A stretch of 64,000 nucleotides of DNA from Gammaproteobacteria bacterium. Its GTDB lineage: Bacteria > Pseudomonadota > Gammaproteobacteria > Pseudomonadales > Azotimanducaceae. How positions within the stretch are numbered: position 1 is the first letter of the stretch; each line of letters begins with the position of its first letter. A model generated the notes under the pieces. The model ran no database searches, was not told the DNA's origin, and saw nothing but the letters and a program-made list of their open reading frames with translations. The translations under genes were made by a program, and so were the position numbers. Positions 1-8,319 of the stretch are shown in pieces. Location of the stretch: the NCBI GenBank assembly GCA_026706935.1, contig JAPOXV010000026.1, positions 1,145,721-1,209,720 of the forward strand, read 5' to 3'.

Positions 1-1501
1 TGTCGCACGAGAATGTCCCAGTAGTCGATGCATTTGCATCGTTGAACGCGATGCGTCCGAGTTTCATCTCATCGGACGTTGGGTCGTCGAGCGAGATCGT
101 CGTCATGATGGACGGTTCTGTAAGCGTCGATAGATCCACTCGTGTAATCGTGTTTGCAACCGCATTCATCACCCACGCTTCGGATACGACGTCATCGTCA
201 TCGTATACGAGCTTCACACCACGAGGCACCGCGCCAACATCGACTCGTCCGGTTACGGTACCCGACTCGACATCGAATACGAAAAGCTTGTTTGAGCCTG
301 CCGCCGTGCCGATCAGTGTGGCGTTGTCCTTCGTTATTTCTACGGCGAATGGGGTTGCTAGCGCCATACCTGCTTCTGGCTGCTCCGGCGGAAGCGGTTC
401 CAGTTCGAAGATCTCAGGATCCTCACAGCTTTGTGCGCTGCAATTGACTCGTGTGATCTGATTCAGAAAGGCTCGATTCTCCATTTCTGCGAGGCCGTGA
501 CCTTGCGTTCCGGCTAGCCCGTTGGCATCGTTTCTCGCTTCCGCTTGAGCAATGTACACATTCCGTCGACCATCAACTGCCATTCCATAAAGTAGCGTAC
601 CTGTGCCTTCAACGTGATCGATTAAGCGATCGCTTCGCGTGTCGAAAACAAATAGGTCACGATCGGGAACTTTGGGATTTCTGACGATATCAACATCGTA
701 ATGGAGTGAAAGTACGTTGTTGGTGGTATGAGTTTCCTGGACAGCGTCATATGTACACATGGAACCGTCAATCTGACCGGGATTACATCCAGATAGCTGT
801 GTGGTATTTCCTGATTCAAATGCCGTTACATAGAGTCGAGTGCCACGCACAACCAGCGCCCGTGGATCTTGCGCATTAATCTTCAAGTGCTTTGTCACAA
901 CGCGAGTCTCAGTGTTGATGACCGCGACTTGGTTCGAAGGTCCTAATGCGACATACGCCTTTCTACCATCTTGCGTAAATGCGATCCCAACAGGTTCATC
1001 GAAATTCGTGCTGAAAGAGAAACGATCAACGTTTTGTATCGTTGCAACGATTTGATGATAAAACGCGCTTTCTGGATCTGTGTCGATCACGCTGATCGTG
1101 TCAGAAATGTGGTTCGAAACCCAAATTTCGTCAGCGTTTGGTCTCGCTACGACGCTTACCGGATCGATACCAACGTTGATGCGAAATACGACACTATCTG
1201 ACGTCGGATCGATTACATCCAATGTATCAGCTGGCGTGTTCACGACGTAGACGAGATCACTGTGAAGCGCGAGAGGGTTGAAATGTGGGCTTGCGAATGT
1301 CGGGTGACCGTCTAGGTCGCTAATGGGTGCTTGAATGCCGAATGTGCTGCTTGAAACGTCTTGGTCTTCGTCGTCTTGAGCGACTGCGTTCGTCGCCAAA
1401 AGACCGTAGGAAAAACAAAGTAATAGCGGGAGAAAATGACGCAAGCGGCTCCGTGGACCTATACCACGAAGCGAAGGTAATGCTCTATACGCAACACTCA
1501 T
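1..1501 (-). CDS. Exported YncE-like beta-propeller protein (C-terminus beyond window edge)
   Basis: This open frame runs leftward from an ATG at 1501 and is still open at base 1, so the C-terminus is missing and 500 codons are visible. The ATG is preceded by a good ribosome site (GGGAAGG, 6 bases upstream). The N-terminus is basic, then hydrophobic (LLLCFSYGLLATNAVAQ), which is a signal peptide, followed by an acidic linker. The rest shows repeated blades such as DLVYVVNTPADTLDVIDP, QVAVINTETRVV and NKLFVFDVESGTVTGRV, typical of YncE/40-residue-repeat propellers that sit in the periplasm or at the surface. Several Cys residues occur in the middle (CNPGQ, CTYD, VNCSAQSCEDPE). The substrate or partner is unknown. 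The plus-strand frames over this stretch are shadows. Confidence 0.85.
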   Translation of the reverse strand, partial: MSVAYRALPSLRGIGPRSRLRHFLPLLLCFSYGLLATNAVAQDDEDQDVSSSTFGIQAPISDLDGHPTFASPHFNPLALHSDLVYVVNTPADTLDVIDPTSDSVVFRINVGIDPVSVVARPNADEIWVSNHISDTISVIDTDPESAFYHQIVATIQNVDRFSFSTNFDEPVGIAFTQDGRKAYVALGPSNQVAVINTETRVVTKHLKINAQDPRALVVRGTRLYVTAFESGNTTQLSGCNPGQIDGSMCTYDAVQETHTTNNVLSLHYDVDIVRNPKVPDRDLFVFDTRSDRLIDHVEGTGTLLYGMAVDGRRNVYIAQAEARNDANGLAGTQGHGLAEMENRAFLNQITRVNCSAQSCEDPEIFELEPLPPEQPEAGMALATPFAVEITKDNATLIGTAAGSNKLFVFDVESGTVTGRVDVGAVPRGVKLVYDDDDVVSEAWVMNAVANTITRVDLSTLTEPSIMTTISLDDPTSDEMKLGRIAFNDANASTTGTFSCD

Positions 1502-1738
1502 TACACCTTCCCGCGGTAAGAGCCGTGCGCTGATTAACCTTTTATTGTAATTGGGTGAATTCGGTAATTCAAGCAAAAGACATTTCTACACATGGCGATC
1601 GGACATCGTGTCAAAATGTCGATTCGACGAGGTGTTTCCACCCGCCCGTTAATGTGATTGCTACGGAAGTGGGAGGCTAGTTAGGTCGAACCTCGGTTGA
1701 AGTCAAATTCCCTCAAATCCAAGTCCTAGACTTGTCCA

Positions 1739-2494
1739 TCACCGTTCCGTTCTTAGTGCGGCGATACCATCCGTTACTCCACGTGTTGCCCAGCCTTCCC
1801 AAGGCATCGTGAAGAAGCGGAAACCGAGATCGACGAGTGCCGATGGCGTGATACCAGGGGGCACGAAGAACATTCCTGCCGCTATTCCCGCGTCACTGCA
1901 TGCACTGCCTATTCGAGTTAGCGCGTCTTTGTAGGTACTGCTTGTGTAGTCGAGTGGTACGTCTAGATTGATCGAAAGATCGGACGGACCGACTAATACG
2001 ACATCGATACCCGGGACCTTGACGATCTCGTCGAGGTTGTCCATTGCTTCTTGAGTTTCGATCATGGGAGCTATCAGCAGCTGTTCATTGACTGCGTCCA
2101 TGTATGCCCGGTAGTCCTTAAATTCCCCCCATTCACCACGTATTCCAGCAGAACTACGCACTCCGGCAAATGGATAACGGCAGAAACTGACCACGTCATT
2201 CGCTTCGTCGGGAGTATTCACCATTGGTACGATGATGCCCCTTGCACCTACATCTAAGGCGTAACAGATCTGATCGGCGCGATTCTCACCGACGCGTACG
2301 ATGGGAGATGCGGCGCGTCCACGCATTGCACCGATGGCTGCACCCAGCTGTTTTATTTCGACGGGGGAATGCTGTGTATCGAATAACAGAAAATCAAAAC
2401 CTGCACTCGCGAGAAACCTAGTCTCGCTGCTTGGCGAAGCTGTTGTGCCAATGGCAGTTTTGCCGCTTTGCAGGATTTCTTTAACGTGGTTCAT
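1739..2494 (-). CDS. HpcH/HpaI-family aldolase (2-oxo acid pyruvate aldolase type)
   Basis: This is a 251-residue class II pyruvate aldolase of the HpcH/HpaI family, which performs reversible aldol cleavage giving pyruvate or an oxoacid plus an aldehyde in the cytoplasm. The catalytic set is intact: H42 in DTQHSPVE, R67 in PIVRVGENR, metal ligands E146 (PMIETQEA) and D172 (VGPSDLS). All four sit three residues before the corresponding E. coli HpaI residues (H45, R70, E149, D175). Length is normal for the family. It lies on the minus strand, divergent from the PhyH dioxygenase gene, with a 240-base intergenic region holding a perfect inverted repeat. The natural substrate cannot be read from sequence; related enzymes include HpaI, GarL and RhmA. 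Confidence 0.9.
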   Translation of the reverse strand: MNHVKEILQSGKTAIGTTASPSSETRFLASAGFDFLLFDTQHSPVEIKQLGAAIGAMRGRAASPIVRVGENRADQICYALDVGARGIIVPMVNTPDEANDVVSFCRYPFAGVRSSAGIRGEWGEFKDYRAYMDAVNEQLLIAPMIETQEAMDNLDEIVKVPGIDVVLVGPSDLSINLDVPLDYTSSTYKDALTRIGSACSDAGIAAGMFFVPPGITPSALVDLGFRFFTMPWEGWATRGVTDGIAALRTER

Positions 2495-2614
2495 TACCTA
2501 ACACTTCCCGAATGTTTTGCCAGTTGAGGAATTTTCGCACCGTGACGCACCTCGTAAATCATATGGACGCCGATTCACGTGACGTCAGTTACGGTATACA
2601 TTAGGTTGAACCAG

Positions 2615-2631
2615 TATTGGATAGTCCAATA
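2615..2631. promoter_or_regulatory. Perfect 7-3-7 inverted repeat, candidate operator
   Basis: TATTGGA-TAG-TCCAATA is a perfect inverted repeat midway in the 240-base intergenic region between the divergent HpcH aldolase and PhyH dioxygenase genes. It is 104 bases upstream of the PhyH start. Size, symmetry and position fit an operator for a dimeric regulator; no regulator gene is adjacent. The assignment is inference from position and symmetry. Confidence 0.45.
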
Positions 2632-2734
2632 ACCGCGTGAAACGTTCGAGGATGTGTTCGTGTGTCCGGACTAAGCAAAATTCGCAGATGTGCGTCTTCA
2701 CATCATATTTGACGATTAGAGTAGATTAACCGAT

Positions 2735-4696
2735 ATGCGAAGACAGTCTGTCGAAACCGATGGCGAATCGAGTCCGTCTCCGATCACCGATCCAATTGAG
2801 TCAACGCCTCGCGAGTACATTGTTCGGGATTTCGTAACGCGCGGATTGGTCGTGCTAGCGCCTGAATCACTTGGCATTCCACTGACAACCCATGATGAGA
2901 TCTTTGAAAAGGAGCTCTTAGCGTTTCGGTCTAAGGAACGTATCACTGCAACGAATGTTCCGGACATCATGAAAGTGACGAACGCACCAGGAGTTCGAGA
3001 TGCATGCGAACTGTTGATCGGAAAGAACTATGCAATCGTGCCTTTTACGCACAACACGCCCTTCATGAGTGGTTCTCACGATCAACATTGGCATAAGGAC
3101 GACAACGGTCCTTTCAACATGCGGAAACAGCGTCATCACCACGCCGTTCAGATCGAGATGCTCTACTATCCGCAAGATGTTATGGCGGACATGGGACCTA
3201 CTGCCACGGTACCTTATTCGCAGTATTGGACGTTCAATCACGAAGAGAATCACGATAACTTCGCTGGCGCTGACCACTTGGATTTTGATTTTCAATTGGA
3301 CGGTATGGAACGCATTCCCATAAGTGGTCCAAATTCAAAGTACGCGATTGAAGACATCGTCAATAAAACAACTGAGCATGATGTCAGAATGCGGAATGCG
3401 GTTCTGGATCTACAGTGGCCTCTATGTAAGACCTTCGAAGTGGGTCCACTGAAAGCCGGTAGTGTCGTTCTCTATTCACACAATCTGCTGCACCGGAGAA
3501 ACCATCGAACGGACGACTGGCGGACCTGGGAGAAAAACCCTCGGTTTATGTGGCGCTTCTGGTTGTACCGCACAACGGACCCAAATCTAGACGAAACCGC
3601 ATGCTCAACACAATTCACGCTACCACGTCGCGATTTATTGACTCAGCAGGATTTAGGCAGCGTGGCTGACGACGTTCTCTCAATGTGGCGTTACCAATAC
3701 AGCTGGAGTAGAACGGGTACGGGACCATCGTCAGACATGGACAATGGCGAAGATGCGACGTGCCCTTCTCACTTAGGTGAGCGATTGGAAACCAAAGGCG
3801 ACGTCAGCGAACCAATTCGGCTTGGTGCGGCGTATCGTCTTGCTCAACACAGAGAACGAGAAGTCGCGCTTAAGGTCTTAGACGCAGCTTTACATAGCGA
3901 TCGCGAAAATGTAAGAAGAGCGGCACTTTATGGTTTGATCACTCTAGACGAAGATTCGACGGCAACTTTTCTCAAAGGTCTTTCATCGCAAGCACGTTGG
4001 GTTCGAAAAGCAGCAGCCTTCGGACTCGGTTCGGCTGGCAGCGGCACCGATCAAGTCATTCATGCGCTCGGACAACGCCTGCTCGAAGATACCTCGGTGT
4101 ACGTTCGCTCTGTCGCAGCAGACGCGATAGGGTGCCTTGGTCGTCGTGTCGTTGAACGCGGCGTTAACGTTGAGAAAGCGATTGGATTGTGCGCTTCTTA
4201 CCTGATCCAAAGCCTTGACCAGGAAGTGAATCGGTTAAGCATGGACCGTGCTCAAAACCGCAGTATCAAGATGGTTCGACCCAATGACGACTGTGACGTG
4301 TGTGAGGGCATTGGGTTTGACTACGGGCAAGATCGCTATGAACCCGTTCGGTCGGTCGTTCGAGAAAACGTGCTATGGGCACTGGTCATCTTATGTTCGC
4401 ACGGTGCGGATAAACTCGGTGACGAATTGACGAAGGTAATTTCAGTCCTAAGGACGGTGATCGAGGACGATAAGAACGTATTTAGTGTAGGTTTGGCAAT
4501 GGATTGTCTGCAGCGATTGGTGAGCATCTCGCCCCCTAAAGGTAACCAGGTGGTCGCTGAGCTCACTGAGTCCTTGGACACGATTTTCGAACTGACGCCG
4601 ATCTACTCGCTAGAAGCGCTCGTTGCGAGCGGTATGACTAGCGAACATGCGGTTCGGAAATACGCTACAGACACGCTTTCAAAGGTAAATGGTTGA
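2735..4696 (+). CDS. PhyH-family Fe(II)/2-oxoglutarate dioxygenase fused to HEAT-repeat domain
   Basis: This 653-residue protein has two parts. Residues about 25-330 are a phytanoyl-CoA-dioxygenase-like fold: the facial triad is H120-x-D122 (HWHKDDNGPF), with a distal His in YSHNLLHRR (H249 or H253) and the following Arg-rich strand PRFMWRFWLYR. Residues about 367-650 are HEAT/PBS-lyase-like helical repeats (RLGAAYRLAQHREREVALKVLD, VRRAALYGLITLDED, VRKAAAFGLGSAG, VRSVAADAIGCLG). An inserted CDVCEGIGFDYGQ segment interrupts the repeats. There is no signal peptide, so it is cytoplasmic. PhyH enzymes hydroxylate or oxidatively cleave small substrates or acyl chains; the HEAT tail suggests a protein partner or scaffold. 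It heads a run with the sulfatase 33 bases downstream. The start lacks a clear ribosome site. The substrate is unknown. Confidence 0.85.
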   Translation: MRRQSVETDGESSPSPITDPIESTPREYIVRDFVTRGLVVLAPESLGIPLTTHDEIFEKELLAFRSKERITATNVPDIMKVTNAPGVRDACELLIGKNYAIVPFTHNTPFMSGSHDQHWHKDDNGPFNMRKQRHHHAVQIEMLYYPQDVMADMGPTATVPYSQYWTFNHEENHDNFAGADHLDFDFQLDGMERIPISGPNSKYAIEDIVNKTTEHDVRMRNAVLDLQWPLCKTFEVGPLKAGSVVLYSHNLLHRRNHRTDDWRTWEKNPRFMWRFWLYRTTDPNLDETACSTQFTLPRRDLLTQQDLGSVADDVLSMWRYQYSWSRTGTGPSSDMDNGEDATCPSHLGERLETKGDVSEPIRLGAAYRLAQHREREVALKVLDAALHSDRENVRRAALYGLITLDEDSTATFLKGLSSQARWVRKAAAFGLGSAGSGTDQVIHALGQRLLEDTSVYVRSVAADAIGCLGRRVVERGVNVEKAIGLCASYLIQSLDQEVNRLSMDRAQNRSIKMVRPNDDCDVCEGIGFDYGQDRYEPVRSVVRENVLWALVILCSHGADKLGDELTKVISVLRTVIEDDKNVFSVGLAMDCLQRLVSISPPKGNQVVAELTESLDTIFELTPIYSLEALVASGMTSEHAVRKYATDTLSKVNG

Positions 4697-4729
4697 AGGT
4701 CTAGAGGCTTTTATCGGAAGTTCGTTTAC

Positions 4730-6244
4730 GTGACACGTCCTGATATCGTCATATTCAATCCCGACCAGTGGCGCGGTGATGCGATTGGGCATCTCGGTCA
4801 TCCGGCGGTACAAACCCCGGTGCTTGATGAGCTTGTTGCAAGAGAAGCTGTGTCGTTTCGTCATGCGTTCGCACAAGCGACCGTTTGCACACCCAGTCGA
4901 TGCTCGTTCATGACGGGTTGGTATCCGCATGTTCGAGGTCACCGAACCATGCATCACATGCTAAATCCGAATTTTGACGAGCCGAATCTACTGAAGATTC
5001 TCCGTGAACATGGCTACTACGTATGGTGGGGTGGCAAGAACGACATGGTACCTGGCCAACTAGGCTACGCCGAGCATTGCGACGTCAAATTTCAGCCTTC
5101 TCGCGAGGACTTCGAACGCTGGGGAGTGAAACCATCAGAAGGTAATCACGGTGGGGATCTTGCGTGGCGTGGTGATCCGAACAGTGATAACTACTACAGC
5201 TTCTTTAAAGGGAGGTTGAGTCGCGCCGATGGTGGTATGTATTTCGACGGCGATTGGGCGATGGTATATGGTGCAATTGACTTCTTATCGAGCTACGATG
5301 GCGAGCAGCCGTTGTGCCTGTTCTTGCCGATAGGTTATCCACATCCTCCATATTGCGTAGAGGAACCTTGGTATTCGATAACCGATCGAGACGCTATCCC
5401 AGTCAGATTCAAGTATTCAGATTGGGATGACAAACCATCGCTATTGCGAGGCATAAAGGATGGTCAGCGATTAACAGGTTGGTCGGAGGATCGGTGGCGT
5501 GAACTACGCGCGACGTACTACGGTATGTGCTCACGAGTAGACCATCAATTCGGTCTGCTAATCGATGCCCTGAAATCGAATGAACGTTATGAACGAACTG
5601 CTCTGTTCCTGTTTTCCGATCATGGGGACTTCACAGGCGACTATGGCTTAGTCGAGAAAACCCAAAACACGTTTCAAGACTGTCTATCCCGTGTCCCGTT
5701 CGTCTTCAAACCTCCCGCTGATCTTGAGATTCAGGCTGGGATTCACGATCAGCTAGTTGAACTAGTGGATTTCCCAGCGACTGTATATGAATTGGCACAG
5801 ATCGACTGCGAGTATTGGCACTTCGGCGAGTCTTTGCTTCCGTTAGTGAAGGGCATTACGGACTCTCACCGAGAAGCTGTATTCACAGAGGGAGGTCGAT
5901 TACAGGGAGAGGTCCAAGCGAGTGAACGAGAAAGTATGGCATCAAACACTCCCCTCGGACTGTATTCACCGCGTGTGACACTACAGGTAGAAGAATCTAA
6001 TCAGCTCAAGCACACGAAGGCGACGATGTGTCGTACGCGAGAGTTTAAGTATGTAAGACGAGCGTACGAACTTGATGAGTTTTATGACTTGATTAACGAT
6101 CCCGGGGAGACTGTGAACCAGATTAATAACGGCGCATATGCGGACGAAATCCTGCGACATCGAGAACTGATGCTTGATTGGTATATGCGAACATGCGACA
6201 TCGTCCCGCTTAACACGGATCAAAGAAATTTCAGTCATGCGTGA
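4730..6244 (+). CDS. Type I (formylglycine) sulfatase, cytoplasmic
   Basis: This is a 504-residue sulfatase of the alkaline-phosphatase superfamily. The formylglycine signature C53-T-P-S-R lies in ATVCTPSRCSFMTGWYP, so C53 would be converted to formylglycine by an FGE or anSME encoded elsewhere. Metal-ligand regions are FNPDQWRGD at the N-terminus and LFLFSDHGDFTGDYGL near residue 300. It starts directly at the catalytic fold with no signal peptide, which favours an intracellular substrate (choline-sulfatase or phosphonate-monoester-hydrolase-like branch) rather than a secreted polysaccharide sulfatase. The start is GTG with GGAAG 10 bases upstream. It is followed by an SRPBCC gene overlapping by 8 bases, so the two are translationally coupled. 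The substrate is not assignable. Confidence 0.9.
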   Translation: MTRPDIVIFNPDQWRGDAIGHLGHPAVQTPVLDELVAREAVSFRHAFAQATVCTPSRCSFMTGWYPHVRGHRTMHHMLNPNFDEPNLLKILREHGYYVWWGGKNDMVPGQLGYAEHCDVKFQPSREDFERWGVKPSEGNHGGDLAWRGDPNSDNYYSFFKGRLSRADGGMYFDGDWAMVYGAIDFLSSYDGEQPLCLFLPIGYPHPPYCVEEPWYSITDRDAIPVRFKYSDWDDKPSLLRGIKDGQRLTGWSEDRWRELRATYYGMCSRVDHQFGLLIDALKSNERYERTALFLFSDHGDFTGDYGLVEKTQNTFQDCLSRVPFVFKPPADLEIQAGIHDQLVELVDFPATVYELAQIDCEYWHFGESLLPLVKGITDSHREAVFTEGGRLQGEVQASERESMASNTPLGLYSPRVTLQVEESNQLKHTKATMCRTREFKYVRRAYELDEFYDLINDPGETVNQINNGAYADEILRHRELMLDWYMRTCDIVPLNTDQRNFSHA

Positions 6245-6917
6245 GCGTGCGCTTGAATCCATCGAAGGATCAATCGCGTGCCTAAAAAATGCCGCGGGAC
6301 GCGACGAACCTGTTTCCACAGAAGCAGATCTAGATGTGTTCGCGACTAAATTCGCATTCGAGAACTGGGTGGCGCTACTCGCGTTTTTGCGCGAATCGGT
6401 TATTTTGTTGGACAAGCGCACTGCACAGATTTCGCGCGTGTTACCTACCGACATGCTTACGGCATGGGAATTCCTAGCTGATCCTCAAAAATTGTCGTCG
6501 TGGATGTTCCCTGCGGAATTTGAGGCACGAGCGGGTGCACCGTTCAACTTCGCACCCGAAGGATGGCACGGCAAGATAGGTGTATTCGAAGAAGGTCGCG
6601 AACTTCGTTTTGACGCTGTTGCAGGTGGTTGGACGTGGTTTAGTCTTGATCTGATCGATGGCGAGACGGTATTCAAACTTCGAGATTACATGGCACCCGA
6701 TTTGATTGTGCCGGATGACGCACGTACTGGATCAAAGTCACTGACGGACGATCAACCAGGTGGTGAAGGTACCCACTGGCAAGGCGTGTTGTCAGGTTGG
6801 CATTGTGGCGTTGACGATCTACGTAGCGAGTTTTCCGGTAAGAGACACGAGTGGGACTATGAAGCGCTCACCCGACTTTACAAGATCCTAATCGAAGACT
6901 ATCACCGACCTTACTGA
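6237..6917 (+). CDS. SRPBCC/AHSA1-like domain protein
   Basis: The ATG at 6237 overlaps the sulfatase stop (ATGCGTGA), the usual layout of coupled genes; an in-frame upstream start at 6174 would lie inside the sulfatase. The 226-residue product has about 60 N-terminal residues of unknown role, then an AHSA1-type START-like cavity domain (ISRVLPTDMLTAWEFLADP, EGWHGKIGVFEEGRELRFDA, GVLSGWHCGVDDL). Such domains bind small hydrophobic ligands or act as co-chaperone-like folds. The role here is unknown; the context suggests handling of a ligand or product of the sulfatase and dioxygenase genes. No membrane segment is seen. Confidence 0.82.
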   Translation: MRERALESIEGSIACLKNAAGRDEPVSTEADLDVFATKFAFENWVALLAFLRESVILLDKRTAQISRVLPTDMLTAWEFLADPQKLSSWMFPAEFEARAGAPFNFAPEGWHGKIGVFEEGRELRFDAVAGGWTWFSLDLIDGETVFKLRDYMAPDLIVPDDARTGSKSLTDDQPGGEGTHWQGVLSGWHCGVDDLRSEFSGKRHEWDYEALTRLYKILIEDYHRPY

Positions 6918-6987
6918 AGGCGGTTCTCTATCATTCCCGCCGCTTTGACCCCTTGTCAGAGCGTTTGTTTTTATTAGGAGCGCTTTT

Positions 6988-8259
6988 TTGAAAGACGAAA
7001 CGATTGCGATTCACGGTGGCTACGAATCGGAACCTACGACACACGCAGTCGCTGTACCTATATACCAAACGGTTGCTTACGAGTTTGACGATGCGCAGCA
7101 CGGTGCCGATCTCTTCAATTTAGCGGTTCCTGGCAATATCTATACACGCATCATGAACCCGACCCAGGCGGTACTAGAGGAACGTGTGACTGCGCTGGAA
7201 AAAGGTGTGGGTTCACTGGTGCTGTCTGCAGGTTCGGCGGCCGTTAACTATTCCATCCTGAATCTAGCAGAAGTAGGCGACAACATCGTTTCAGTGCCGC
7301 AGCTCTACGGTGGCACCTATACCCTATTTGCTCATATGCTGCCGAAGCAAGGGATCGAAGTCCGATTCGCAGAAGGCGACAGTGCAGAAGATCTTGAGAA
7401 GCTCGTCGACGATCGCACTAAGGCGATTTTCTGTGAGAGCATCGGAAACCCCGCTGGCAACATTGTTGATATTAAGTCACTAGCGGACATGGCACACTCT
7501 CACGGAATTGCAACGATCGTCGACAACACGGTTGCCACGCCAGTACTGCTAAAACCAATCGACTACGGGTTCGATATCGTCGTACATTCTTTAACTAAAT
7601 ATATGGGTGGGCACGGAAATTCCCTTGGTGGCGTGATAACGGATGGTGGTCAGTTTGACTGGGCCGCAAATTCCGAAAGGTATCCAATGTTCACGACACC
7701 CGAGGCGAGCTACCATGGCGTTGTATACACCGATGCGCTTGGACCAGCTGCCTATATCGGGCGCGCTAGGACGGTACCTCTGCGGAATACAGGATCAGCC
7801 ATTTCACCTTTCAATGCATTCTTGTTAATGCAAGGAATCGAAACGTTAACGCTCAGAATGGAGAAGCACTGCGACAACGCGATCGCAGTCGCGAAACACC
7901 TACAGGATCACCCGAAAGTTGAGTGGGTGAGCTACGCTGGATTAGAAGGAGACCGTTACTATGATCTCGCACAACGCTATATGAACGGTCGAGCGTCTGG
8001 AATTCTTACGTTCGGCGTAAATGGTGGTTTCGACGCGGGCGTGAAGTTTTACGATGCTTTAAAGATGTTCAAGCGGCTGGTAAACATCGGTGACGCGAAG
8101 TCACTAGCGTGCCATCCTGCATCAACCACGCATCGGCAGCTTACTGAAGACGAGCAGCGCAGTGTTGGCGTATTGCCCGAGATGATTCGCCTTTCGATTG
8201 GTATCGAGCACGTTGAAGATATTCTTGAGGACGTTGACCAGGCTTTAGCTGCAGTCTAG
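6988..8259 (+). CDS. metY: O-acetylhomoserine sulfhydrylase (aminocarboxypropyltransferase)
   Basis: This 423-residue Cys/Met-metabolism PLP enzyme is of the MetY/Met17 type: O-acetyl-L-homoserine plus sulfide gives homocysteine. The PLP lysine is K204 in VHSLTKYMGGHG. Family blocks are visible in order: IHGGYESEPTTHAVAVPIYQT, NIYTRIMNPTQAVLEERVTALE, SAGSAAVNYSILNL, IVDNTVATPVLLKP, SLGGVITDGG and LACHPASTTHRQL. The MetY-like insertion between strand and lid explains the length above 400. The start is TTG with TAGGAG 7 bases upstream. It follows the sulfatase/SRPBCC pair by 70 bases on the same strand and ends before a strong hairpin. Placement next to a sulfatase is consistent with a sulfur-assimilation role, which is inference. 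Confidence 0.93.
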   Translation: MKDETIAIHGGYESEPTTHAVAVPIYQTVAYEFDDAQHGADLFNLAVPGNIYTRIMNPTQAVLEERVTALEKGVGSLVLSAGSAAVNYSILNLAEVGDNIVSVPQLYGGTYTLFAHMLPKQGIEVRFAEGDSAEDLEKLVDDRTKAIFCESIGNPAGNIVDIKSLADMAHSHGIATIVDNTVATPVLLKPIDYGFDIVVHSLTKYMGGHGNSLGGVITDGGQFDWAANSERYPMFTTPEASYHGVVYTDALGPAAYIGRARTVPLRNTGSAISPFNAFLLMQGIETLTLRMEKHCDNAIAVAKHLQDHPKVEWVSYAGLEGDRYYDLAQRYMNGRASGILTFGVNGGFDAGVKFYDALKMFKRLVNIGDAKSLACHPASTTHRQLTEDEQRSVGVLPEMIRLSIGIEHVEDILEDVDQALAAV

Positions 8260-8269
8260 TGAGAGTGTA

Positions 8270-8294
8270 TCGCCGAGGCGTCTTGCCTCGGCGA
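8270..8294. terminator. Strong hairpin between convergent genes
   Basis: TCGCCGAGGC / loop GTCTT / GCCTCGGCGA forms a perfect 10-bp GC-rich stem. It starts 11 bases after the metY stop and 26 bases before the end of the convergent enone-reductase gene. It probably terminates both transcripts, though there is no long T-tract on either side. Confidence 0.7.
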
Positions 8295-8319
8295 CGTTAG
8301 TCGTAAGCTCTCGCCTGCG

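Noticed and set aside
42-1201. Several plus-strand frames in the first 1.2 kb
   Set aside because: The minus strand carries a continuous 500-codon propeller reading with signal peptide and ribosome site, so the plus frames are shadows.
5981-6454. 157-residue minus-strand frame
   Set aside because: Opposite the coupled sulfatase/SRPBCC junction, both strongly supported; no recognisable domain.
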